NCBI GenBank assembly: GCA_937901265.1
Contig: CALCHA010000124.1
Coordinates: 1-6,575, forward strand
Direction of reading: 5' to 3'
Length of the DNA stretch: 6,575 bases
Origin: an uncultured Phycisphaerales bacterium
GTDB lineage: Bacteria; Planctomycetota; Phycisphaerae; WQYP01
Within the stretch, counting starts at the first letter, position 1; the number at the start of each line of letters is the position of its first letter. Of the stretch, positions 1-5,253 are shown piece by piece. The position numbers and the translations under genes are program-made. Below the pieces are notes generated by a model. It searched no databases, was not told where the DNA came from, and saw only the letters and a list, made by a program, of their open reading frames with translations.

Positions 1-209
1 TCCTCCAGGAGCTGGTGGTCAGCGCGATGATGCTCGGTGCCGCGGTCGGTGCGAAGGATGAGCTTGGATCCGCAGCCGACTTTGGAGGTGAGGTCGGAGG
101 GAAACTCGCCGATTTCGCGGAGATAACCGTAACGCACGACGATCGTTTTGGGTGGGGGGGCCTCGGGGAGTTTTTCTTCCAAAGGCATCAGATCGAGGGA
201 AAGGGGCAT
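1..209 (-). CDS. PSP1-domain protein (RicT/YaaT-like), 5' part only
   Basis: N-terminal ~69 residues of a protein whose 3' end lies beyond the window. The ATG at 209-207 follows an AGGAAA ribosome binding site five bases upstream. After ~22 variable, Pro/Glu-rich residues comes IVVRYGYLREIGEF, then a GCGSKLILRTDRGTE segment. This matches the start of the PSP1 domain: a beta strand with VRxG, then a strand ending in an RTxRGxE-like signature. In Bacillus the family member YaaT (RicT) is part of the RicA-RicF-RicT complex that affects RNA processing and developmental phosphorelays. Stand-alone PSP1 proteins are widespread and their role elsewhere is unclear. Just after RGTE the open frame reads HHRADHQLLE, which does not look like the family, whereas a neighbouring frame reads IIALTTSSWR, which does (see findings). 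The gene may be frameshifted, or the sequence may contain an indel error. Family call fairly sure from the first 50 residues; integrity uncertain. Confidence 0.68.
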   Translation of the reverse strand, partial: MPLSLDLMPLEEKLPEAPPPKTIVVRYGYLREIGEFPSDLTSKVGCGSKLILRTDRGTEHHRADHQLLE

Positions 210-503
210 AAGGTTTCCTGTTCTCGCGCGGAATCGATGGGCGCGCAGTGATCGCGCGGGGGTTACCGGAGGCTTCTGGAACGTTGGGAAATGTGGGGGC
301 GAGGAAGGTCAGACAACGCGCGCGAAACAGGAACCCACCGGGAGGCGCCAATGCGCACCGGCTGAGGGGCGAAACGTCCGAGACCCGCGCTCTGCCGCCA
401 GCGGCGGAGCGTTTCCCGGATCATCGAGAGAAGGATGGAAAGCCACTGCATCATGGATCGCCATTGTAGGGAATCGCCGGGCCCCGGGAAAGGGGTTGCC
501 GCG
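210..503. other. Intergenic gap upstream of the PSP1 gene, no convincing gene
   Basis: This 294-bp gap lies between the stop of the YihY-family gene and the start of the PSP1-domain gene, both on the minus strand. It holds a strong hairpin (388-411), a small CCCC/GGGG inverted repeat just after the YihY stop (482-495) and a TACAAT hexamer on the minus strand (468-463) with no matching -35 box. A minus-strand reading frame of 63 codons (454-263) is open, basic and hydrophobic at its start, but has no ribosome binding site and no recognisable family, so I do not call it a gene. The gap most likely holds the end of the YihY transcript and the promoter/leader of the PSP1 gene. Confidence 0.5.
388..411. 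repeat. Strong hairpin between YihY-family and PSP1 genes
   Basis: The arms CGCTCTGCCG (388-397) and CGGCGGAGCG (402-411) pair over ten positions, with one G-T wobble, around a CCAG loop. Read on the minus strand, the hairpin starts about 90 bases after the YihY-family stop and is not followed by a T-run. It could be a terminator of a type that lacks a U-tract, an RNA-stabilising 3' end, or part of the PSP1 gene's leader. On the plus strand it is followed by GTTTCCC, but no plus-strand gene reads into it. Confidence 0.4.
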
Positions 504-2033
504 TTAGTCGTCGGCCAGCGCCGGCAGGGTGTGCGACTTGGCCCAGTTGTTTTCCAGACGGTCAAAGGAGGCCATCGCCGCCGAGTGCGTGGGCAGGGGA
601 CGGGCTTGGTCGTTCACCAGTTCCGGCGGCAACTGGCAGAGATTGCGGGCGGCGGAGAGCAGGTCCAGCGCGGTGATCGTCTCGGGTGGCCGGGCCAGGG
701 CATAGCCACCGGCGTGCACTTCGTGGACGATCCCCGCGGTCCGCAGGCCTTCGAGCAGTTCCAGAGTGACGTCGTTGGGCAGCAGCAGTTGCTCAGCCGC
801 CTCGGGCCCGCGAAGGGGCTTGCCCTGGCGGAAGTGGCGGTAGAGGAGGATGCCAAGCGCAAAGACCCAGCGGATGTCGGAGATCTGCACGGCGCACTGG
901 CGGGTGTAAAAAAACTGGCGTTTGAGCATGGGGTAATACTGGTGGATGTAGGCGACGTGCAGCCCCAGCAGCACCATGGTCCAGGTGAGATAAATCCAGA
1001 GCATGAAGAGGGGGATCAGCCCCAGTGAGCCGTACCAGGAGCCCTTCACCGAGTGCTCCACGTACAGGCCAAAGCCCCACTTGCCGATTTCCCAGAGGAG
1101 GGCGGCCACCAGGGAACCCAAGCCGGCGGAGCGCCAGTTCACCTGCGTATCGGGGACCAGTTTGAACAACAGAAAAATCAGCAGCCAGGAGATCGCAAAC
1201 GCGGACGCCGCCTGCGCGGGAGAAATGAGCATGGCGAGCGGCGCGAGGGATTGTGCGGTGGAGGAGGCGGCCTGTCCCAGGGCGATCGACGCCCCGATGC
1301 AGATCGGTCCCAGCGTGAGTACGCACCAGTACAGCATGAGGCGTCGGGGCCAGCTCCGCGCCTTGACCGACCCATAAATCTGGTTGAACGCCCCCTCGAT
1401 CACGATCATCAGCGAGATCGCTCCGTACGCAAGGATGGCCAGTGCCACCAGCCCCGTCAGCTTGCTCGTGACCGCCGCCCGGGCGCGATCGAGCAGCGGC
1501 GTGATGAAATCGGAGAGCATCACTTCCTTGCCCGTCGCATCCCGCACCGGCTGCCCGTCGTTGGTGGTCAGCGGAAATTTGTCCAGCGCCAGCTGGTTGA
1601 ACACCAGGCGCCGCACCGTGACGTCCAGCGCTGTGTTGTCGACGTCGGCCGGCCGCGTGGAGGGATCAGGGACCGCGGGAGGCGGCGCGACATCGTCCGG
1701 GGCGCGCACCATGGGTGCGGGCGCGGGCGGCTTGCGATCCGCCGGCGACGCCGAAATCGCCGACAGCACCAGCAGGGACAGCACAAACACGGGAATCAGA
1801 GAAAAGAGCGTCTTGTAGGTCAGAGCGGCGGCCTGCTCGAAGGTCTCTTCCTCGTCGATGCGGTGCCGCATGATCTCCACAAAGAGCCGCGCCCGGGGCC
1901 ACCACGAACTCGCGACGAGCCGCCGCTTTTTGCGCACCGACTTCGTCGCGGCCTCAGCGACGGGCGACGGCACCGCGGGGCGCGGGCTCTCGGGCGCGGT
2001 ATCGGGCGGGGTGTGGGGGGTCGTTTCGGCCAT
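504..2033 (-). CDS. YihY/BrkB-family inner-membrane protein with C-terminal winged-helix-like domain
   Basis: A 509-residue integral membrane protein of the YihY/BrkB family (once misnamed ribonuclease BN). The family is linked to envelope integrity or transport, but its molecular role is unsettled. Residues 1-45 are a Pro/Ala-rich cytoplasmic tail ending in a basic patch (KSVRKKRR). Family motifs follow: QAAALTYKTLFSLIPVF at the first helix (~73-95), NQIYG after the second (~192-213), KLVPDTQVNWRSAGLGS before the fifth, and YGSLGLIPLFMLWIYLTW in the sixth (~337-363). About six membrane helices are visible. Two parts exceed the ~290-residue E. coli type. One is a ~95-residue Pro/Asp-rich loop between helices 1 and 2. 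The other is a cytoplasmic C-terminal region (~375-509) whose segment 410-465 reads like an Rrf2-type winged helix (LLEGLRTAGIVHEV, then GGYALARPPETITALDLL). The ATG at 2033-2031 lies 21 bp after the AsmA-like stop. It has no Shine-Dalgarno, but a TATACT box sits six bases upstream. Operon with the AsmA-like gene is likely. Confidence 0.88.
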   Translation of the reverse strand: MAETTPHTPPDTAPESPRPAVPSPVAEAATKSVRKKRRLVASSWWPRARLFVEIMRHRIDEEETFEQAAALTYKTLFSLIPVFVLSLLVLSAISASPADRKPPAPAPMVRAPDDVAPPPAVPDPSTRPADVDNTALDVTVRRLVFNQLALDKFPLTTNDGQPVRDATGKEVMLSDFITPLLDRARAAVTSKLTGLVALAILAYGAISLMIVIEGAFNQIYGSVKARSWPRRLMLYWCVLTLGPICIGASIALGQAASSTAQSLAPLAMLISPAQAASAFAISWLLIFLLFKLVPDTQVNWRSAGLGSLVAALLWEIGKWGFGLYVEHSVKGSWYGSLGLIPLFMLWIYLTWTMVLLGLHVAYIHQYYPMLKRQFFYTRQCAVQISDIRWVFALGILLYRHFRQGKPLRGPEAAEQLLLPNDVTLELLEGLRTAGIVHEVHAGGYALARPPETITALDLLSAARNLCQLPPELVNDQARPLPTHSAAMASFDRLENNWAKSHTLPALADD

Positions 2034-2039
2034 GGGCGG

Positions 2040-2045
2040 AGTATA
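2040..2045 (-). promoter_or_regulatory. Candidate -10 box for a leaderless YihY-family transcript
   Basis: On the minus strand, TATACT (2045-2040) matches the -10 consensus at five of six positions. It ends six bases before the ATG at 2033, which would place the transcription start on or next to the A of the start codon. There is no ribosome binding site, as expected for a leaderless message. No good -35 hexamer is seen 16-18 bp upstream, so this is only a candidate. Confidence 0.3.
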
Positions 2046-2054
2046 CCGGCTTTC

Positions 2055-3518
2055 TCAGTGCGGCAGCGTGAGCGCCGGCTGCGCGACCGTCCCGCCGATC
2101 GGAACGTCCGCCGTGCCCATCTGCAGGACCCCGCCGCTGTCCAGGGGAATGGTCGCCAGAATGCGCAGCCGCCCCTCCGGCGAGCTCCCCCCCGAAAAGC
2201 GGATGCGCCGCCCCGCGCTCGTCAGAAAAAAGTTGGAGAAGGAGAGCTCCCCTGCGTCCGCCTGCACACGCAGCGGCGAGGCCGTCAGCGGCAGCATCCC
2301 CGGCGGTGCCGTGGGCGGCTCCCCGGCAAAGGTCAGCAGCTGCCCCAGAATACCCGTGCGCTCGAAGCTCAACGCCGGAAAGGTGACCTGGCAGGTCGCC
2401 GTCAGGGCCGCCGGCTGGTCCGTCGACCACGCCGCGGACGTGAGAGAAATCGCCAGCGGCGCCTCGCTGGATCGCAGCGCACGAAAAATCGGGTTCACGT
2501 GGGCCAGCAACGCCTCCAGGGGCGGCGAGGGAAACAGCGCCGCATCGATGTGATAATCGCTGCCCGCGGGCAGGGTCAGCGTGGCGGCGGCGGGCAGCGC
2601 GCGCAGGAGGCACCGCGCATCGATCCCCGTCCCGGATGAGGGGCAGCGGACCGCCAGCCGAGCCTCGGCCGGTTCGCTCGGCGACTCATGGTGCGACAGG
2701 GTCAGCTTTTCGATCACCGGACCGAGCGATTGCCGCCACCGCGGGTCGAGGCGCACCCAGTCGCACGCCAGCCCCGTGGGAAGGTTGGTCGCCGTCAGGT
2801 CCATGTCCGAGAGCAGCATCCAGGGCTTGGGGGGCCAGTCCGCGGGAGCGGGGAGCGTGGCGTTGAGCGACAGCGAACGGTCCGGTCCCATCGCAATGAC
2901 GCGAAGATGGAAGGGGGCATCGGGGGCGGCGATCGTCACAGCCGCATCGACGTCGGTGTAGGTGATCGATTCATTGGCGGCCGCGGAGTTGATGGTGACG
3001 ACGGCGGACTGCACCCGAAGGCTGCCGCGGGCGGAGCGGAACTGGGCGAAGAGGCGCGACGAAGCGGGCTCCCCCGGCGTCGCCGGGGCACCGGCGAGGG
3101 CGTCGAGCGAGGTCGTGCCGTCGGCATACTTGGTCAGCGCCAGTTGCAGGGTGTCGATCGTGGTCGTGCCCACGTCATAGTGGCCCAGCAGAATGCCCCA
3201 GAGGGTCAGCTCGGTTTTCACCCGCGGACAAAACAGCAGCCGGGTGTTGTCGGGAAGGGTAATCGAGAGGTTCTTGATGCGCGTGCCGCGGAACCAGGAG
3301 AGCGACCAGTCGTCGGCCGAGAGTTTCGCAGCCGATCCCCGATTCAGGCGACCCAGCACGTAAAGACGTCCCTGTTCATTGGACATCCAGACGGGCAGGA
3401 GCAGGAAAATGACCAGGAGGATGCCCAGAAAGCCCAGCAGTATCCAGCCAGCGCGACGGAGCCGCTTACGCAGGGGTCGCTGCGCGGTTGCCAGGGGCGG
3501 GATGGCGGGCTCGGACAT
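2055..3518 (-). CDS. AsmA-like single-anchor envelope protein
   Basis: A 487-residue protein with a short basic cytoplasmic N-terminus (RPLRKRLRRAG), one hydrophobic helix at ~24-45 (WILLGFLGILLVIFLLLPVW) and a large region expected outside the inner membrane. After the helix, QGRLYVLGRLNRG, then LSADDWSLSWFRGTRIKNLSITL and later WGILLGHYDVGTTTIDTLQLAL with DGTTSLDALAG, follow the pattern of AsmA/TamB-type proteins: a W..G...i.nl.l strand set, then a layer describing 'v.i....l.l....dG...l..l'. The C-terminus ends in a PIGGT..QPALTLP motif, also typical of the AsmA-like group. Such proteins form long beta-rich bridges implicated in moving phospholipid between membranes; this one is shorter than most. 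The start at 3518-3516 is chosen because it directly precedes the anchor; the frame stays open far upstream but only as antisense of the ParA gene. There is no Shine-Dalgarno; eight T precede the ATG. It is first of an apparent two-gene unit with the YihY-family gene. Family level only; specific function unknown. Confidence 0.72.
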   Translation of the reverse strand: MSEPAIPPLATAQRPLRKRLRRAGWILLGFLGILLVIFLLLPVWMSNEQGRLYVLGRLNRGSAAKLSADDWSLSWFRGTRIKNLSITLPDNTRLLFCPRVKTELTLWGILLGHYDVGTTTIDTLQLALTKYADGTTSLDALAGAPATPGEPASSRLFAQFRSARGSLRVQSAVVTINSAAANESITYTDVDAAVTIAAPDAPFHLRVIAMGPDRSLSLNATLPAPADWPPKPWMLLSDMDLTATNLPTGLACDWVRLDPRWRQSLGPVIEKLTLSHHESPSEPAEARLAVRCPSSGTGIDARCLLRALPAAATLTLPAGSDYHIDAALFPSPPLEALLAHVNPIFRALRSSEAPLAISLTSAAWSTDQPAALTATCQVTFPALSFERTGILGQLLTFAGEPPTAPPGMLPLTASPLRVQADAGELSFSNFFLTSAGRRIRFSGGSSPEGRLRILATIPLDSGGVLQMGTADVPIGGTVAQPALTLPH

Positions 3519-3635
3519 AAAAAAAACTTCAGCCAGGGACTTTCGGGGATACCGGACCGGGGTGCCAAATGTCGGCGCGGCCTCATCATAGGAAAAGGGC
3601 GGCGGCCCGGCGAGGGCCCCTGCCAATACTGATAA

Positions 3636-3652
3636 TGCAGATTCTGTCTGCA
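3636..3652. repeat. 17-bp palindrome, candidate operator
   Basis: TGCAGA-TTCTG-TCTGCA is a perfect inverted repeat with 6-bp arms (3636-3641 and 3647-3652) and a 5-bp spacer. It lies inside the AT-rich core of the divergent region and overlaps the putative -35/-10 spacer on the minus strand. Its size and symmetry fit a dimeric regulator's site. No regulator is encoded nearby. Confidence 0.35.
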
Positions 3653-3685
3653 AAAACTTCAAGCGATTGAGCGGGTCGCACCGAT

Positions 3686-3712
3686 GAAGCCGGTGGCAGG
3701 GTTTCCGGCTTC
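3686..3712 (+). repeat. Inverted repeat upstream of the ParA-CBM gene
   Basis: GAAGCCGG (3686-3693) and CCGGCTTC (3705-3712) form a perfect 8-bp inverted repeat around an 11-base loop. If transcription of the ParA gene starts in the AT-rich block to the left, this would be the first hairpin in a structured leader. No T-run follows. Confidence 0.35.
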
Positions 3713-3759
3713 CATTCGCCGCGGCAGTGTTGCGGCTGAAGGATGCCCAGGGAAACGGG

Positions 3760-3780
3760 GGTCGCGCTGGAAGCGCGACC
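3760..3780 (+). repeat. Strong 9-bp hairpin in the ParA-CBM leader
   Basis: GGTCGCGCT (3760-3768), loop GGA, and AGCGCGACC (3772-3780) pair perfectly over nine GC-rich positions. The hairpin ends 41 bases before the ATG at 3822. Neither strand shows a following T-run, so a simple intrinsic terminator is unlikely. A leader hairpin that affects RNA stability or translation, or a protein binding site, fits better. Confidence 0.4.
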
Positions 3781-3821
3781 GACATCCGGACGCCCGGTGC
3801 AGATGCAAGGATGCAGACGCC

Positions 3822-5177
3822 ATGCGGACAATCGCCCTTATCAACCAAAAAGGCGGGTGCGGCAAAACGACGTGCTCGATCAACCTGGCCGCGTGCCTCG
3901 CGCACATGGGCCAGCGAACCCTGCTCGTCGACATGGACCCCCAAGGCCATTGCGCCGTCGGTCTTGCCGTGCCCGATCAGCAGATTGAACGCTCCATCTA
4001 CGACATCCTGCGCGCCCCAGGGGGCACCGCCACCCTCAAGGACATCACCTGGCAGATCGCCAGCAATTTTGATCTGGCCCCCGCGACCATCACGCTGGCG
4101 GCGCTGGAAACCGAGCTTCACGGTCTGGCCGGCCGGCAGGACCGCCTTTCCGACGCCCTTTCGCGCGTTGCCGCCGATTATGACTTCTGCATCGTGGACT
4201 GCCCGCCCAATGTCGGGCTGCTCACGTTCAACGCCATGCGCGCCTCCTCCGATGTGCTCATCCCCGTGGAGACCGGCTACTTCTCGCTGCATGGCCTGGC
4301 CAAGCAACTCGAGCTGCTTGAGCAGCTGCGCAAGCAGTGTCGGCAGGAGCTGCGCATCCGCATCCTCGCCACGCTGTACGACATCCGCACCAAGCTGGCC
4401 CGGGAAGTGCTCGCAGAGCTGCGCGACGGCTTCGGCGAGCTGCTCATGGAAGCCACCATCAACTTCAACACCAAGCTCAAAGAGGCCGCCAGCTTCGGCC
4501 AGCCCATCACCGAATATGACCCCGCCTCGAAAGGCTTCAAGGATTTCCAGAAGCTGGCCCGGGAACTCATTGGCCCGGCACCGCGGATGTCGCTGGATGT
4601 GACCCGCGCGGTGGTGGCCATGGAGGCCCCGCGCGAGGCGGCGTCGCTGGAATCGCGGATCGCCCTCGCCCAGAGCACGGTGGAGGAGACCCTCGAAGCC
4701 GTGCAGGAGGGAATCGAGCTGCCCGAGGAACTCTCGCCCAACGACGCGCCGATGCGGCGCAGCCACCGCAGCATGACGCAGGACCTGACCGCCCAGGCGA
4801 ACATCCTCTCGCGCAAGGCCGACGAGGTCCGGGCCGTGGCGCAGCGCGGTCTGGGACTGGCCGTCACCCCGCGGGAACAGACCTTCGGCCAGAAACTGGA
4901 AGCCTTTTATGGCGTGCGTCAGGTGGCCGACGGACTGATGTTTGTCGCCCACTTCCCCCATGCCCGCAGCGTGGCGATCGCCGGCGACTTCAACAACTGG
5001 AGCCCGCTGCACATGTCCGGCGGTGATGACGATACGTTTCAAGCCGTCGTGAACCTGCGGCCGGGCAAGTACCGCTACCGCCTCGTGGTCGATGGCCGTT
5101 GGCAGGCCGACCCACACAATCGCCACGCGGAAACGAATCCTTTCGGTGAACTCGACAGCGTGGTGGAAGTGGTTTGA
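3822..5177 (+). CDS. ParA-type ATPase fused to an AMPK-beta-like glycogen-binding (CBM48) module
   Basis: 451 residues. Residues 1-253 are a full ParA/Soj-type ATPase: deviant Walker A KGGCGKTT at 10-17 with the signature lysine (K10) and catalytic lysine (K15), Walker A' LLVDMDPQG at 34-42, Walker B/switch FCIVDCPPN at 122-130, and the usual C-terminal ATINFNTKLKEAASFGQPI segment. Such ATPases dimerise on ATP, bind the nucleoid and place plasmids, chromosomes or protein bodies. Residues 256-365 are a charged, mostly helical linker. Residues 370-451 are an AMPK-beta-type carbohydrate-binding module: AIAGDFNNWSP (386-395), LRPGKYRYRLVVDGRW (412-427), then ADPHNRHAETNPFGELDSVVEV. The two sugar-stacking tryptophans of the family correspond to W393 and W427. 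The Asn that contacts glycogen in AMPK beta appears to be Asp (D445). I chose the ATG at 3822 because ParA proteins begin right at this strand; AAGGA lies ten bases upstream. No ParB is seen nearby. Domain calls are firm; glycogen as ligand is inference. Confidence 0.93.
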   Translation: MRTIALINQKGGCGKTTCSINLAACLAHMGQRTLLVDMDPQGHCAVGLAVPDQQIERSIYDILRAPGGTATLKDITWQIASNFDLAPATITLAALETELHGLAGRQDRLSDALSRVAADYDFCIVDCPPNVGLLTFNAMRASSDVLIPVETGYFSLHGLAKQLELLEQLRKQCRQELRIRILATLYDIRTKLAREVLAELRDGFGELLMEATINFNTKLKEAASFGQPITEYDPASKGFKDFQKLARELIGPAPRMSLDVTRAVVAMEAPREAASLESRIALAQSTVEETLEAVQEGIELPEELSPNDAPMRRSHRSMTQDLTAQANILSRKADEVRAVAQRGLGLAVTPREQTFGQKLEAFYGVRQVADGLMFVAHFPHARSVAIAGDFNNWSPLHMSGGDDDTFQAVVNLRPGKYRYRLVVDGRWQADPHNRHAETNPFGELDSVVEVV

Positions 5178-5253
5178 GCCGCGCTCGCCGCTTTGCCTGC
5201 AACACTTCGATTGACGTGACAGACCCCTTGCCACCCCCCGCTGGAGCCTTCCG
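5178..5253 (+). other. Short gap between ParA-CBM and the MinD-like gene
   Basis: These 76 bases hold no terminator-like hairpin with a T-run. TTGACG at 5211-5216 resembles a -35 box, but no -10 hexamer follows at the right distance. The ribosome binding site of the next gene (GGAG, 5243-5246) is at the right end. Cotranscription of the two genes is therefore plausible. Confidence 0.4.

Larger units (their letters stand above)
3519..3821. promoter_or_regulatory. Divergent intergenic control region
   Basis: This 303-bp region separates two divergently transcribed genes: AsmA-like to the left, ParA-CBM to the right. It must hold both promoters. The most AT-rich stretch is 3627-3660. In it the minus strand offers TTGAAG (3662-3657) and CATTAT (3637-3632) with a long 19-bp spacer, and the plus strand offers GATAAT (3631-3636) without a clear -35. 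A second minus-strand -10-like hexamer, TATGAT, lies at 3590-3585, also without a good -35. Three perfect inverted repeats follow one another across the region and are listed separately. No small gene is convincing here. Confidence 0.5.

Noticed and set aside
263..454. A 63-codon minus-strand frame in the gap between the YihY-family and PSP1 genes.
   Set aside because: No ribosome binding site, no family similarity and the composition of a GC-rich spacer. Only conservation in relatives would rescue it.
463..468. TACAAT on the minus strand as a -10 box for the PSP1 gene.
   Set aside because: No -35-like hexamer at 16-18 bp, and it lies over 250 bases from the start codon.
482..495. CCCC/GGGG inverted repeat right after the YihY-family stop, as a terminator.
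   Set aside because: Only four base pairs and no T-run on the minus strand.
1053..2639. Plus-strand open frame of 528 codons opposite the YihY-family and AsmA-like genes.
   Set aside because: Its translation is an Arg/Gly/Gln-rich low-complexity string, typical of the antisense of GC-rich coding DNA, with no start signal or domain.
3684..3821. An in-frame upstream ATG would add 46 residues to the ParA-CBM protein.
   Set aside because: ParA proteins begin a few residues before the Walker A motif. The extra stretch is Arg/Cys-rich and overlaps two hairpins, while the ATG at 3822 has AAGGA at a workable distance.
3822..5177. A plasmid or chromosome partition (parAB) locus.
   Set aside because: No ParB gene or cluster of parS-like repeats is visible, and the C-terminal carbohydrate-binding module is not part of partition ParA proteins. 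A ParB outside the window cannot be excluded.
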